Origin: Mesorhizobium ciceri WSM4083
GTDB lineage: Bacteria; Pseudomonadota; Alphaproteobacteria; Rhizobiales; Rhizobiaceae
DNA: 41,992 bases
Direction of reading: 5' to 3'
Assembly (NCBI RefSeq): GCF_000519305.1
Contig: NZ_JAFG01000007.1
Coordinates: forward strand, 1 to 41,992
Part shown: positions 1 through 7,254 of the stretch, piece after piece
Layout: each line of letters begins with the position of its first letter
How positions within the stretch are numbered: the first letter of the stretch is position 1
Notes under the pieces: generated by a model
What the model saw: only the letters and a program-made list of their open reading frames with translations
Told to the model about the DNA's origin: nothing
Databases searched by the model: none
Translations under genes and position numbers: made by a program

Positions 1-224
1 GAGCGAACTCCAAACAGGTAGCCGATGAACAGCGCCTTGAACATCAAGGTAGGGTCGAGCGGCGGGCGGCCATTGTCGGGGCAATAAAGCGGCGCGGTCA
101 GATCATGGATGAAGGTGAAATCGATCACACGGTCGATCTTGCGCAACAGGTGATCAGCCGGAACCAACTGATCCAGCGTTACCATCTCGAGGGCGGTCTG
201 TTCAGGGGCGGGTCGCTTCAACAT
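1..224 (-). CDS. IS1182-family transposase, N-terminal part (cut by window edge)
   Basis: The reverse strand encodes about 74 residues beginning MLKRPAPEQTALEMVTLDQL and continuing through LRKIDRVIDFTFIHDLTAPLYC to a DxTLMFKALFIGYL segment. This is the usual N-terminal (DUF772-type) region of IS1182/IS5-superfamily DDE transposases. The gene runs off the left edge, so the catalytic DDE part is not visible and I cannot say whether it is intact. The ATG at 222-224 lies just beyond a hairpin terminator and has only a weak ribosome site. No terminal inverted repeat could be defined. It marks an insertion next to hsp20 and is separate from the prophage. Confidence 0.8.
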   Translation of the reverse strand, partial: MLKRPAPEQTALEMVTLDQLVPADHLLRKIDRVIDFTFIHDLTAPLYCPDNGRPPLDPTLMFKALFIGYLFGVR

Positions 225-235
225 GACCCAGTGAA

Positions 236-265
236 TCAAAAACCCCCGGCAAATGCCAGGGGTTT
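236..265 (-). terminator. Rho-independent terminator after hsp20
   Basis: Read leftwards, AAACCCC and GGGGTTT arms enclose an inner GGC/GCC stem and are followed by a run of five T. A second GC-rich hairpin (GCGGCGCC/GGCGCCGC, 279-298) lies between it and the hsp20 stop but lacks a T-run. The position fits termination of hsp20 before the transposase. Confidence 0.7.
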
Positions 266-323
266 GTCAGCAGCCTGAGCGGCGCCTTTCGGCGCCGCTT
301 CCGTCTCGGGAGGAGACTTGTAT

Positions 324-791
324 TTAGGCAGCGGTCTTGGCCTCGATCTGCTTGGCCTTGGCCGAAGACGCCGTAATGGCGATCTTGCGCGGCTTCAGCT
401 CCTCGGGGATGTTGCGCTTGAGGTCGACGAACAGAAGGCCGTTCTTCAGCGAAGCACCGACAACTTCGACGTGGTCGGCAAGCTGGAAGCGGCGTTCGAA
501 GGCCCGCGAGGCAATGCCGCGATAGAGCAGCTCGGACCCTTCGCCGGTGCCCTCGTCCTTGCGCTCACCCTTCACGGTCAGCACGTTGCGATGGGCTTCG
601 ATCGAGATTTCCTCGTCCGAGAAGCCGGCAACCGCCATCGAGATCCGGTAGGAATCCTCACCGGTGCGCTCGATGTTGTAGGGCGGATAGGTCTGCGCGC
701 CATCCGGCTGCGCAAGCGAATCGAGCATCGTGAAGAGACGATCGAAGCCGACGGTCGAGCGATAAAGCGGGGAAAAATCAACGTGACGCAT
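324..791 (-). CDS. Small heat-shock protein, Hsp20/IbpA class
   Basis: This is a 155-residue ATP-independent holdase of the alpha-crystallin family, which binds unfolding proteins in the cytoplasm during heat stress. The N-terminus (RHVDFSPLYRSTVGFDRLF) is typical of rhizobial class A sHsps. The alpha-crystallin domain spans roughly residues 33-130 with YPPYNIE, a VKGERK segment and GLLFVDLKR, followed by a C-terminal tail. The frame is open for 43 codons upstream, but the ATG at 791 is preceded by AGGAGA at good spacing and begins the conserved N-terminus. The -10 of the RpoH-like promoter also lies upstream of it. Expression is probably controlled by that promoter and a ROSE-like RNA thermometer. 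Confidence 0.93.
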   Translation of the reverse strand: MRHVDFSPLYRSTVGFDRLFTMLDSLAQPDGAQTYPPYNIERTGEDSYRISMAVAGFSDEEISIEAHRNVLTVKGERKDEGTGEGSELLYRGIASRAFERRFQLADHVEVVGASLKNGLLFVDLKRNIPEELKPRKIAITASSAKAKQIEAKTAA

Positions 792-891
792 GAGGTGTTC
801 TCCTGTTGAGCAACATGGTTTGCGTATGGCCGGTGCGAAACCCTTGAGCGGCGTTTCGGGTGGGCCAGCGGCCCCGACATTGGCGACCGCA
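792..891 (-). promoter_or_regulatory. Candidate ROSE-like RNA thermometer in the hsp20 leader
   Basis: The predicted leader is about 100 nt, the usual size for ROSE elements. Its 3' end has TTGCTC a few bases before the AGGAGA ribosome site, resembling the U(U/C)GCU anti-Shine-Dalgarno signature of ROSE hairpins. Upstream a CGAAAC/GTTTCG stem lies between two GGCC blocks. ROSE elements are known to control rhizobial small heat-shock genes. The fold was done by eye, so the family call is an inference. Confidence 0.5.
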
Positions 892-897
892 CGAGAC

Positions 898-926
898 ATT
901 TGGGGAGCGCAGGAAAGCATTTCAAG
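898..926 (-). promoter_or_regulatory. RpoH (sigma-32) type promoter for hsp20
   Basis: The reverse strand shows CTTGAAA (926-920), a 14-base spacer and CCCCAAAT (905-898), close to the heat-shock consensus CTTGAAA-N13-15-CCCCATNT. Transcription would start near 891, giving a leader of about 100 nt that matches the thermometer candidate. Confidence 0.65.
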
Positions 927-1271
927 ATTTCACCTGGCGGCAAAAGCCACGGCGCCCGGACCCTTGATGAACGGCAGATGAACCGGCACTTCGGCGCGCG
1001 TTCAGGCAGCCGGCGCTAAAGTCCATTCCAGGATCAAGGACTGGCGGCGCCGATTGCACAACAGGCACCGCAACGAGGCCGACCGGGTGTAACGTCCCTT
1101 CCTCCCGGATCGACAGAGGCCGGAAGCACGCTTTCGAGCGGCTTCCGGCCTTCCCTGATGCAGCCTCCCCTTCACCGGGAATTCCTTGGCTTTTGGCGCA
1201 TGGGCGTCTATCACCTTAGCGGAGCCGGCCAGCGCAGGCGGGCATGCGAGACGCCGAGCACGAAGCGCCGA
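927..1271. other. Intergenic region without a supported gene
   Basis: This stretch lies between the divergent hsp20 promoter and the hydrolase start. A long reverse frame crosses it but is the shadow of the hydrolase and has no recognisable protein features. The only structure seen is the inverted repeat at 1118-1150. Confidence 0.5.
1118..1150. repeat. 10-bp perfect inverted repeat
   Basis: GGCCGGAAGC and GCTTCCGGCC flank a 13-base loop that itself contains CGCTTTCGAGCG. Neither strand has a convincing T-run after it, so I do not call it a terminator. Confidence 0.55.
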
Positions 1272-2249
1272 ATGACGGATCTTTTCACCGAAAACTCCCT
1301 TTTTCACGAAGTCGAGGGCAATCCGCGGCCGGAAAATGCCACCGGCGGCTTCTTCACCACGCGTGACCGCAAGAATATCCGCTATGGCCTGTTCGGCGCG
1401 GTCGCTCGCCCGATGAAGGGCACCGTGGTCCTGCTCACCGGCCGCAACGAGTGCATCGAGAAATATTTCGAAACCATCCGCAACCTTGCCGATCGCGGCT
1501 TTGGCGTCGCCACGCTCGATTGGCGCGGCCAGGGCGATTCCGACCGGCTGATCCACGATAACCAGCGCGGCTACGTCAGCAGCTTCCGCGACTACACCGC
1601 CGACCTCGAACAGTTTTTCGAGGAGATCGTGCTGCCCGATTGCCGCGGACCGTACTACATCCTCGCCCATTCGGCAGGTGCCTTGATCACCCTGCTTGCC
1701 GCCCCATCGATGGTGAACCGCATCCGGCGCATGGTGCTGATCGCGCCCTTCCTGACGCTGCCCGACCTGCCGGTCTCGATCTCGACGGTTCGCCGCGTCT
1801 GTTCCTTGTTCTGCGCTCTCGGCCTCGGCCGGCTCTACGCCGCCTGGGGTCCGCGGCCGAAGGTGACGGCCCCTTTCGAGACCAACAAGCTGACGTCGGA
1901 CCCGGTACGCTATCGGCGCAACACGCGGCTCTACGAAGAATACCCGCAACTGGCGCTTGGCGGGCCGACGATCCGCTGGCTGCAGGCAGCCGCGAAAGCA
2001 TCGGAAGCCGTCAGCGACCCCGATTTCATGGCTCGGATCCAGGTCCCGCTGCTGGTCATCGCCGCCGGCGCCGACCAGGTCGTCTCGACCAGGGCCGTGG
2101 AAGCCTACGCCAGACGTCTGCGGCTCGGTTCATTGCTGATGATCGATGGCTCCCGTCACGAAATCCTGCAGGAAGCCGACATCTACCGCGAGCAATTGCT
2201 CGCCGCCTTCGACGCCTTCATTCCCGGCAGCGACGACCCCACAGCCTGA
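1272..2249 (+). CDS. Alpha/beta hydrolase, PldB-like (lysophospholipase/monoacylglycerol lipase type)
   Basis: This 325-residue protein belongs to the serine-hydrolase group annotated as lysophospholipase L2 or monoacylglycerol lipase. Visible features are the strand TVVLLTGRNE, the loop DWRGQGDSDR, and a nucleophile elbow LAHSAGA with Ser134. The acid probably lies in AAGADQVVS and the histidine in DGSRHEIL near the end. The start at 1272 (MTDLFTENSLFHEV) is preferred because the 38 upstream codons are arginine-rich and not family-like. No strong ribosome site is seen. Its stop faces hisN across about 100 bp. The substrate cannot be told from sequence. Confidence 0.88.
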   Translation: MTDLFTENSLFHEVEGNPRPENATGGFFTTRDRKNIRYGLFGAVARPMKGTVVLLTGRNECIEKYFETIRNLADRGFGVATLDWRGQGDSDRLIHDNQRGYVSSFRDYTADLEQFFEEIVLPDCRGPYYILAHSAGALITLLAAPSMVNRIRRMVLIAPFLTLPDLPVSISTVRRVCSLFCALGLGRLYAAWGPRPKVTAPFETNKLTSDPVRYRRNTRLYEEYPQLALGGPTIRWLQAAAKASEAVSDPDFMARIQVPLLVIAAGADQVVSTRAVEAYARRLRLGSLLMIDGSRHEILQEADIYREQLLAAFDAFIPGSDDPTA

Positions 2250-2350
2250 CAGGCGCCGGTCGCTGGCCCGCGGTTCCCAAGGGGTGCCGCGAGACAGTAA
2301 AAGGACGGCGTCAAGCGGTCGACATCACCTGAATGGCGGCGGGCTATCGT

Positions 2351-3124
2351 TTAGCCGCGCAAGGCGGCCATGGCAGCTGCGTGGAGTTCCGGCGTTGCAG
2401 CCGCCAGGACGTCGCCGCCCTGTTCGGCCGGCCCGCCATCGAATGTGGTGACGACGCCGCCTGCCTTTTCGATGATCGGGATCAGCGCCACGATGTCGTA
2501 GGGCTTCAAACCGGGATCGGCGACAATGTCGACGCTTCCCGAGGCGATCATGGCGAAGGCATAGCAATCCGCTCCGTAGCGGGCGAGCTGGATCTGCTTT
2601 TCGAACTGGTCGTAACGCTCGCGCGCCGCGCCCTTGAACAGCGCCGGCGTGGTGGTGAACAGCGTCGCCTCGGCGAGCTTCGTCGTCTTGCGGGTCGTCA
2701 GCTTGCGAGGCCCGCCCGGCCCCTCATAGTGCGAACCCGAGGCGTTGGCGTAGAACAACTCGCCGGTGAAGGGTTGCGCCATCATGCCGGCCACTGCGTC
2801 GCCGTCGACCGTCAGCCCAACCAGCGTGCCCCACACCGGCAGGCCGGAAATGAACGCGCGCGTACCGTCGATCGGATCGATCACCCAGACATGCCGGCTC
2901 GAGATGTTCTCGCTGCCATGCTCTTCCCCAAGAATGCCATGGTCGGGATACTCGGCAGAGATCAGTGCGCGGATGGCGCGCTCGGCCTCGCGATCGGCCT
3001 CGGTGACCGGATCGAAACTGCCCTTTTCCTTGTTGGCGACCGCACCCTGGGCACGAAAGCGCGGCAAGGTCTCCGCCGCTGCCACCTGCGCGATGCGGCG
3101 CATGAAATCGACACTGATGTCCAA
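2351..3124 (-). CDS. hisN: Histidinol-phosphatase, inositol-monophosphatase family
   Basis: This 257-residue Mg2+-dependent phosphatase probably hydrolyses histidinol phosphate in histidine biosynthesis, the role of HisN in many alphaproteobacteria. Family motifs are GEEHGSE (metal-binding Glu), DPIDGTRAF (the DPxDGT loop) and near the C-terminus YDIVALIPIIEKAGG. The frame extends 48 codons further upstream, but GGGAG stands seven bases before a TTG at 3124, giving the usual family length and the start LDISVDFMRRIAQ. An inositol or adenosine bisphosphate phosphatase cannot be excluded because the family shares these motifs. Confidence 0.85.
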   Translation of the reverse strand: MDISVDFMRRIAQVAAAETLPRFRAQGAVANKEKGSFDPVTEADREAERAIRALISAEYPDHGILGEEHGSENISSRHVWVIDPIDGTRAFISGLPVWGTLVGLTVDGDAVAGMMAQPFTGELFYANASGSHYEGPGGPRKLTTRKTTKLAEATLFTTTPALFKGAARERYDQFEKQIQLARYGADCYAFAMIASGSVDIVADPGLKPYDIVALIPIIEKAGGVVTTFDGGPAEQGGDVLAAATPELHAAAMAALRG

Positions 3125-3294
3125 CTGATTCTCCCGCACTGCAGCATGTCCGAGCCGTGCTCTGCCGCCAATTTCGTACCAAAACAAGCGTATTCGACGA
3201 CTTTTCCGCGACGGCATCTGTTGCCCGGATGTCACACAAGCGTCGTCGAAACGCAATTTCCACATCACAGTGAATTAAAAAAGCCTGAAGGTCG

Positions 3295-3323
3295 CTTGAC
3301 ATTTGTGCAGCGCACAATACCCT
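3295..3323 (+). promoter_or_regulatory. Sigma-70 promoter of the sRNA
   Basis: CTTGAC(A) at 3295-3301 matches the alphaproteobacterial -35 exactly. Seventeen bases on is TACCCT, a weak -10. Transcription would start near 3330, just before the first hairpin of the sRNA. No open reading frame follows. Confidence 0.6.
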
Positions 3324-3329
3324 CGACCT

Positions 3330-3414
3330 CGGACAGGGTTTCCTGTCCATGCCCTCCTTGGGCGTTTCCTCCCTAGACTTCGACCGTATCGTGCAAACGA
3401 TGCGGTCTTTTTTT
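3330..3414 (+). ncRNA. Small RNA resembling the AbcR/alpha-r15 family
   Basis: The transcript would be about 85 nt. A 5' hairpin (GGACAGG/CCTGTCC) is followed by an unpaired stretch with CCCTCC and TTTCCTCCC, then a strong 3' terminator hairpin. Anti-Shine-Dalgarno CUCCC motifs with this layout are typical of the Hfq-dependent AbcR (alpha-r15) RNAs of rhizobia, which repress ABC-transporter mRNAs. The promoter, terminator and lack of a reading frame support an RNA gene. The family assignment is from memory of the motif. Confidence 0.65.
3382..3414 (+). terminator. Rho-independent terminator of the sRNA
   Basis: An 11-bp stem (GACCGTATCGT with ACGATGCGGTC, one G-U pair) closes a GCAA tetraloop and is followed by seven T. 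Confidence 0.88.
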
Positions 3415-3451
3415 ACGCCGCGATTTCAGTCCGCTGCCAGCGGCAGGCCGC

Positions 3452-4393
3452 TCACTCCGCGGCCAGCGGAAGGTCGATGAAATGATGGTCGGGCATCGAC
3501 ATCAGGTCGGCTGAGAACCGCGTCAGATCGTCGGTCAGCGCATCGAAGCCGGCGGCCTTCTCGAAGGTCCGCTCGTTCATGTAGAGCCCGCGATTGACCT
3601 CGATCTGCAGCGCATGCAGATGGCGCGCCGGGCGGCCGTAATGCTCGGTGATGAAGCCGCCGGCATAGGGTTTGTTGTGGGCGACCGAATAGCCCATGGC
3701 GCTGAGCAGGCCGATCGCGGTCTCGGTCAGGGCGGCGGTTGCCGAGATGCCGAAGCGGTCGCCGATGATGAAGTCGGGCCGCAGACCGCTGTCGCCGACA
3801 CGGATGCTTGCCGGCATTGAATGACAGTCTATCAGCACGGCAAAGCCGAACCGCGCATGGGTCCGGGTCAACAGCCGCTTCAGTGTCTCGTGATAGGGCT
3901 TGTAGACGGCCTCGATGCGGGCGACGGCTTCGGCCAGCGGCAGGCGGCCGGAATAGATGTCGAGCCCCTCGCCCACCAGCTTCGGCACCGTGCCAAGCCC
4001 GCCAGCCACCCGCGCCGAGCGGATGTTGCAGAAGGACGGCACCGGCTCGGCGAACATGCGCGGGTCGAGCTCCCACGGCTCGCGGTTGACGTCGAGATAG
4101 GCCCTCGGGAAATTCGCCGCCAGCAACGGTGCGCCGAGCGCCACGGCGCCGCCGAACAGCTCGTCGACGTAGCAGTCTTCGGACCGGCGGATGGCGTTGC
4201 GGTCCAGCCTCGCCATGGCAAGGAAGCGCTCCGGATAGTAGCGGCCGCTATGCGGCGAGTTGAAGAGGAAGGGGACGCGCTGCTCGGCGCCCGACCGGAT
4301 TTCGAAGGGTGGAAAGACCGAAAAATCCTCGGCTGCCGTCTTCAATTTGAGCGAACCCGAAAACACCAGTGCATCATGATCTGAAAATGCCAC
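3452..4393 (-). CDS. N-formylglutamate amidohydrolase (HutG/FGase family)
   Basis: This 313-residue enzyme family hydrolyses N-formyl-L-glutamate to formate and glutamate, the last step of one histidine-degradation route. Motifs include FNSPHSGRYYP near residue 45, RSEDCYVDELF, LDVNREPWELDPRMF, a metal-site candidate LIDCHSMP near residue 190, and ALQIEVNRGLYM. The length fits the family. The first codon is GTG at 4393 with only AAGG right beside it, so the true start may lie slightly downstream. The divergent cpdR neighbour is a common rhizobial arrangement. No other hut gene is nearby, so the physiological substrate is uncertain. Confidence 0.87.
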   Translation of the reverse strand: MAFSDHDALVFSGSLKLKTAAEDFSVFPPFEIRSGAEQRVPFLFNSPHSGRYYPERFLAMARLDRNAIRRSEDCYVDELFGGAVALGAPLLAANFPRAYLDVNREPWELDPRMFAEPVPSFCNIRSARVAGGLGTVPKLVGEGLDIYSGRLPLAEAVARIEAVYKPYHETLKRLLTRTHARFGFAVLIDCHSMPASIRVGDSGLRPDFIIGDRFGISATAALTETAIGLLSAMGYSVAHNKPYAGGFITEHYGRPARHLHALQIEVNRGLYMNERTFEKAAGFDALTDDLTRFSADLMSMPDHHFIDLPLAAE

Positions 4394-4556
4394 CTTGCAG
4401 GCCGCGTGTCCAGCATTTCAGCGGCGGCATACGCCCGGCAAATATGGATCATCGCCGTCCGCGTTCACTTGATGTTTACCCTCACCTCCTCATATACAGG
4501 ATGGTTAACGGGCTTGCCCAACGGCAATCTCGGGCGGGTGATTCGGACGGGATATC

Positions 4557-4919
4557 ATGGCACGCATTCTTCTGGCGGAAGACGACGACGATATGCGTCG
4601 GTTCCTCGTCAAGGCGCTGGAGCGCGCCGGTTACCAGGTCAGTGATTTCGACAATGGCGCCAGCGCCTATGAGCGGCTGCGCGAGGAGCCTTTCTCGCTG
4701 CTGTTGACCGACATCGTCATGCCGGAGATGGACGGCATCGAGCTGGCGCGGCGCGCCACCGAGATCGATCCTGATTTGAAAGTCATGTTCATCACCGGTT
4801 TCGCCGCCGTTGCGCTGAACCCGGATTCCAAGGCGCCGAAAGACGCCAAGGTGCTGTCGAAACCGTTCCATCTGCGTGACCTCGTCAACGAGGTCGAGAA
4901 GATGCTGCAGGCGGCCTGA
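4557..4919 (+). CDS. cpdR: CpdR-type single-domain response regulator
   Basis: The 120-residue protein is one CheY-like receiver domain with acidic pocket EDDDD (8-12), phospho-acceptor Asp52 in LLTDIVMPEMDG, Thr80 and Lys102 (SKPF). It closely matches CpdR, which when unphosphorylated helps ClpXP degrade cell-cycle substrates in alphaproteobacteria. Start MARILLAEDDDDM is unambiguous. A GATTC (possible CcrM methylation site) lies 13 bp upstream of the start. The adjacent amidohydrolase gene agrees with the usual rhizobial context. Confidence 0.9.
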   Translation: MARILLAEDDDDMRRFLVKALERAGYQVSDFDNGASAYERLREEPFSLLLTDIVMPEMDGIELARRATEIDPDLKVMFITGFAAVALNPDSKAPKDAKVLSKPFHLRDLVNEVEKMLQAA

Positions 4920-4993
4920 GCCGTTTTCCAGGCGAGGCGCCGCACCTCTTCGCCACTGCGGCGAGACGACGCCTTCTTTCCTTTTTCCTGCTA

Positions 4994-5022
4994 TTGACGC
5001 GCTGGATCAAAAATGGTGTATG
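4994..5022 (+). promoter_or_regulatory. Promoter of tRNA-Val
   Basis: TTGACG (4994-4999), a 17-base spacer and TGTATG (5017-5022) place the start site a few bases before the mature tRNA. Confidence 0.55.
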
Positions 5023-5035
5023 CGCGGCTTCGGAT

Positions 5036-5110
5036 GGGCGTGTAGCTCAGCGGGAGAGCACTGCATTGACATTGCAGGGGTCACAGGTTCAATCCCTGTC
5101 ACGCCCACCA
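5036..5110 (+). tRNA. tRNA-Val(GAC)
   Basis: The 75-nt sequence has a 7-bp acceptor stem (GGGCGTG/CACGCCC), discriminator A and encoded CCA. The anticodon arm CTGCA-TTGACAT-TGCAG reads GAC at 5068-5070, and the T-arm is normal. It is the likely prophage attachment gene, because phage genes begin right after it with integrase pointing at it. Confidence 0.97.
5073..5110. other. Inferred attL: 3' end of tRNA-Val
   Basis: Tyrosine integrases commonly use the 3' half of a tRNA gene, leaving the tRNA intact at one end and a copy of its 3' part at the other. The integrase operon ends just beyond this tRNA. I found no second copy in the window, so the exact core is unknown. Confidence 0.4.
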
Positions 5111-5146
5111 TCCTTTCAATAACTTAGCTAACTCGCTGATCTGGCT

Positions 5147-5168
5147 GGCACAGAAACGGCACAGAAAC
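5147..5168. repeat. Tandem 11-bp direct repeat near attL
   Basis: GGCACAGAAAC occurs twice back to back, 37 bp after the tRNA and before the integrase operon ends. The place and form fit arm-type integrase binding sites, an inference. Confidence 0.5.
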
Positions 5169-5176
5169 TCGTTTAT

Positions 5177-5419
5177 TCAGACTGCGCCTCGAAGTCTCTG
5201 AACCTCACCCGGCGCCGGTTGGGGGCCGATGCCAGGCACGATCTCCCCGTCCAGGACTTCCATCCGTTCGCCGCTCTTCGGGCGGGCACGTCTTACTGCA
5301 GCCTCAGCTTCGGCCGGCGTTGGGTAGCCTGCCATGTAAAGGGCTGTGTCGTAGGCAGGGTCGTCCGATTCTTTTTCGCCGACCCAAACTCGAACAAACC
5401 ATCCAACAGGTGTAGTCAT
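5177..5419 (-). CDS. Small protein translationally coupled to integrase
   Basis: The 80-residue product begins MTTPVGWFVRVWVGE and has a conserved-looking middle (PTPAEAEAAVRRARPKSGER) and a proline-rich end. Its ATG overlaps the integrase stop in a TGATG junction, so it is probably translated by re-initiation. It is the last gene of the leftward operon and lies between integrase and attL. I do not recognise the family. Its place suggests an accessory recombination or superinfection role, but that is only positional. Confidence 0.65.
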   Translation of the reverse strand: MTTPVGWFVRVWVGEKESDDPAYDTALYMAGYPTPAEAEAAVRRARPKSGERMEVLDGEIVPGIGPQPAPGEVQRLRGAV

Positions 5420-6591
5420 CAGACTTCCGCCGCGTTCTTCTGAAAGTCGACGTGGTGGTGGCCATACACCTTGTCGAGGGTCTTCGCCGACATGCCGAGC
5501 GCGCCGGCCGCTTCCCAGATATCTACGCCCTTGAACATCATCCAGGTTGCGCGCGTGTGGCGCAGCACATGCGGCGTAATCGCCGACTGCCCGGTGATGG
5601 CTGGATCTAGCCAAGCGTTATCAATCGCCATTTCCCATGCGGTACGGACAGAGGCCACGCCACGGCCCATGTAGCTGACAACATGCAGATTGACCGCAAC
5701 GGGCTCGCCGGCCTCCCTGGCAGCTTCGTCACGGGCATTGTCGTCGATAAGCTTCCATCGGCGCAGATGCGCGCTGATTCGCTTTCCAAGGCGCACGGGC
5801 GGCTGGCGCTTGTTCGTTTCCGCTACGCCCTCCCCTCGCCGATGCATGACGCCGCGCTGGCTGTCGATCCAACCGCCCGTGGTGTTCGCCATCCACTGGA
5901 CGTTGCAGATCGCCGCGCGCCGCGACCCGGTGTAGAGCCCGAGCAGTAAGAAGCGGGCCAAATGGCGGTTGATCGCAAACCGGTTCCGGCGCCACCGGTA
6001 GTGCTCTCGACGGCTGGCCACGTCGCACCAGAATTCACGGTAGAAGCCCAGTGCGCCAGCAAGCAGCATCGCTGCCTCCGTTCTCGTCAGCCATCGGTCG
6101 CGGACGGGCGGAACATCAGGCATGGTCACTTCCGGCACTGATGCCAGCGGGCCATGTTCTTTGTGCCAATGGTTGATGGCCTTCGACAGTGCGGCGAGTT
6201 CGCGCCGAATCGTCCCCGGCTTCACGGTCTTGCCCCGTGCCTTTGCGTATGCCCGGCATGTCTCGCCGCGAACATCCGCCAGTGTCTTCGATCCCCACCA
6301 GGGCACGAGCGCGGCGATGGCGTAGCCGCTTCGCTCGGCGGATTTCTTGTGCGGCGCGTACTCCCGCCCGTAGGCGGTCAGGACTTCGGCGACCGAGAGG
6401 CGAGCGAGATCACTTTCGCGGGTGACTGGTTTGAATTTTTCCGCGATGTACTCCCCGAGCCTTTTTTCAGCTCCTGCGCGATCTGGTTCGCCGCAGCCTG
6501 TGCGTTCGAAGACCTCGCCGACATCGCGGATGACCCATTCGCGTCGTTTCGGGTCGAGATAGAGCCGGGCTCCTTTGGCGGGTCTTGGCAT
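5419..6591 (-). CDS. int: Phage integrase, tyrosine recombinase
   Basis: The 390-residue protein would integrate and excise the prophage at tRNA-Val. The N-terminal 60 residues resemble an arm-binding domain, residues about 65-145 form the SAM-like core-binding domain, and the catalytic domain carries Arg224 (YTGSR), His341 and Arg344 (HVLRH) and nucleophile Tyr376 (KVYGHHH). All key catalytic residues are seen. It is in a leftward operon whose five upstream genes overlap in series. The first 170-odd bases of the gene are also used by the excisionase frame. Confidence 0.95.
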   Translation of the reverse strand: MPRPAKGARLYLDPKRREWVIRDVGEVFERTGCGEPDRAGAEKRLGEYIAEKFKPVTRESDLARLSVAEVLTAYGREYAPHKKSAERSGYAIAALVPWWGSKTLADVRGETCRAYAKARGKTVKPGTIRRELAALSKAINHWHKEHGPLASVPEVTMPDVPPVRDRWLTRTEAAMLLAGALGFYREFWCDVASRREHYRWRRNRFAINRHLARFLLLGLYTGSRRAAICNVQWMANTTGGWIDSQRGVMHRRGEGVAETNKRQPPVRLGKRISAHLRRWKLIDDNARDEAAREAGEPVAVNLHVVSYMGRGVASVRTAWEMAIDNAWLDPAITGQSAITPHVLRHTRATWMMFKGVDIWEAAGALGMSAKTLDKVYGHHHVDFQKNAAEV

Positions 6592-6776
6592 TTGGTCATC
6601 ATTCCTCTCACCGACGAGGGCAACACAAAATCCGCCCTGCCTATACGCATGATATTAAGCCTGCCACGGCGGGCCTCGGCTCGCAACGTGGCCGGAGTGA
6701 TGCGGTCCCTGAAAAAAAGCTGGCAAGCCTCCTTTAGGGTCAGAGGCGAATCCTCGAACTGATCGGCCCGCGTCAT
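6378..6776 (-). CDS. Excisionase-like small DNA-binding protein, overlapping int
   Basis: The 132-residue product starts MTRADQFEDSPLTLKEACQL and has a winged-helix-like segment (TLKEACQLFFRDRITPATLRAEARRG) typical of rhizobial phage excisionases. The tail is polar with KCQDPP and SISTRNDANGSS, matching the kind of tail I know from such Xis proteins. The ATG at 6776 overlaps the previous stop (ATGA). The last 214 bp overlap int in another frame, which is long but the conserved-looking tail argues that it is real. It would direct integrase towards excision. Confidence 0.75.
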   Translation of the reverse strand: MTRADQFEDSPLTLKEACQLFFRDRITPATLRAEARRGRLNIMRIGRADFVLPSSVRGMMTKCQDPPKEPGSISTRNDANGSSAMSARSSNAQAAANQIAQELKKGSGSTSRKNSNQSPAKVISLASRSPKS

Positions 6777-7012
6777 CCACCGACCCTCCCCGCGTGGACA
6801 GCCTCCCATTTGGTCAGAACGGCCTCGCTTTTTTCCAGGGCGATCCTGCCGGCGAAAACCAGCATTTCGGCGTCACTCTCATGAACGCGGTAGTTGCTGT
6901 TTTCGGCTTGCGTTTCGAAATGGCTGTTGAGCCAATTCAGGACCAGACGGGCCGCCAACACGGCGTCCCGCACTTCGCCTTCCAGATCGGTGTGGTTCAA
7001 GGCGGGGCTCAT
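6773..7012 (-). CDS. Hypothetical phage protein, 79 aa
   Basis: The product (MSPALNHTDLEGEVRDAVLA...) is mostly helical, with a central helix rich in Leu and Ala (RLVLNWLNSHFET) and no cysteines or membrane segment. It overlaps both neighbours by ATGA junctions, so it is part of a tightly coupled operon leading to xis and int. I do not recognise the family. Confidence 0.65.
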   Translation of the reverse strand: MSPALNHTDLEGEVRDAVLAARLVLNWLNSHFETQAENSNYRVHESDAEMLVFAGRIALEKSEAVLTKWEAVHAGRVGG

Positions 7013-7254
7013 ATCGCACCGCCTGTCCGCCCGGACCTGATCTCGTCATAGTGCTGATCGGTGTTGGCGCTTACTCTCTCTGAAAAATCCTGGGCTATGC
7101 GCAGCAAGGAGGCGACACGATCAAGCTCGTCATCGCGCTTGCCGTCGCGCTCGTAGGGCATTTCATGGACTATGCTGTAGGTAGCGGCGATGAGCCTGTG
7201 CAGATCCCAGATATCAATCTGGAGATCGTCGAGATTGTAGGACGGCGCGGTCAT
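7009..7254 (-). CDS. Hypothetical phage protein, 81 aa
   Basis: The product (MTAPSYNLDDLQIDIWDLHR...) is predicted helical and acidic, ending with RSGRTGGAI. It overlaps the genes on both sides by four bases in the leftward operon. No domain is recognised. Confidence 0.65.
   Translation of the reverse strand: MTAPSYNLDDLQIDIWDLHRLIAATYSIVHEMPYERDGKRDDELDRVASLLRIAQDFSERVSANTDQHYDEIRSGRTGGAI

Noticed and set aside
1002..1949. Long reverse-strand frame of 315 codons
   Set aside because: It lies opposite the alpha/beta hydrolase, is Arg/Ala/Asp-rich and has no recognisable motif; it is a high-GC shadow.
4480..4556. Possible CtrA site upstream of cpdR (GTTAAC)
   Set aside because: Only one half-site; the partner TTAA at the needed spacing is absent.
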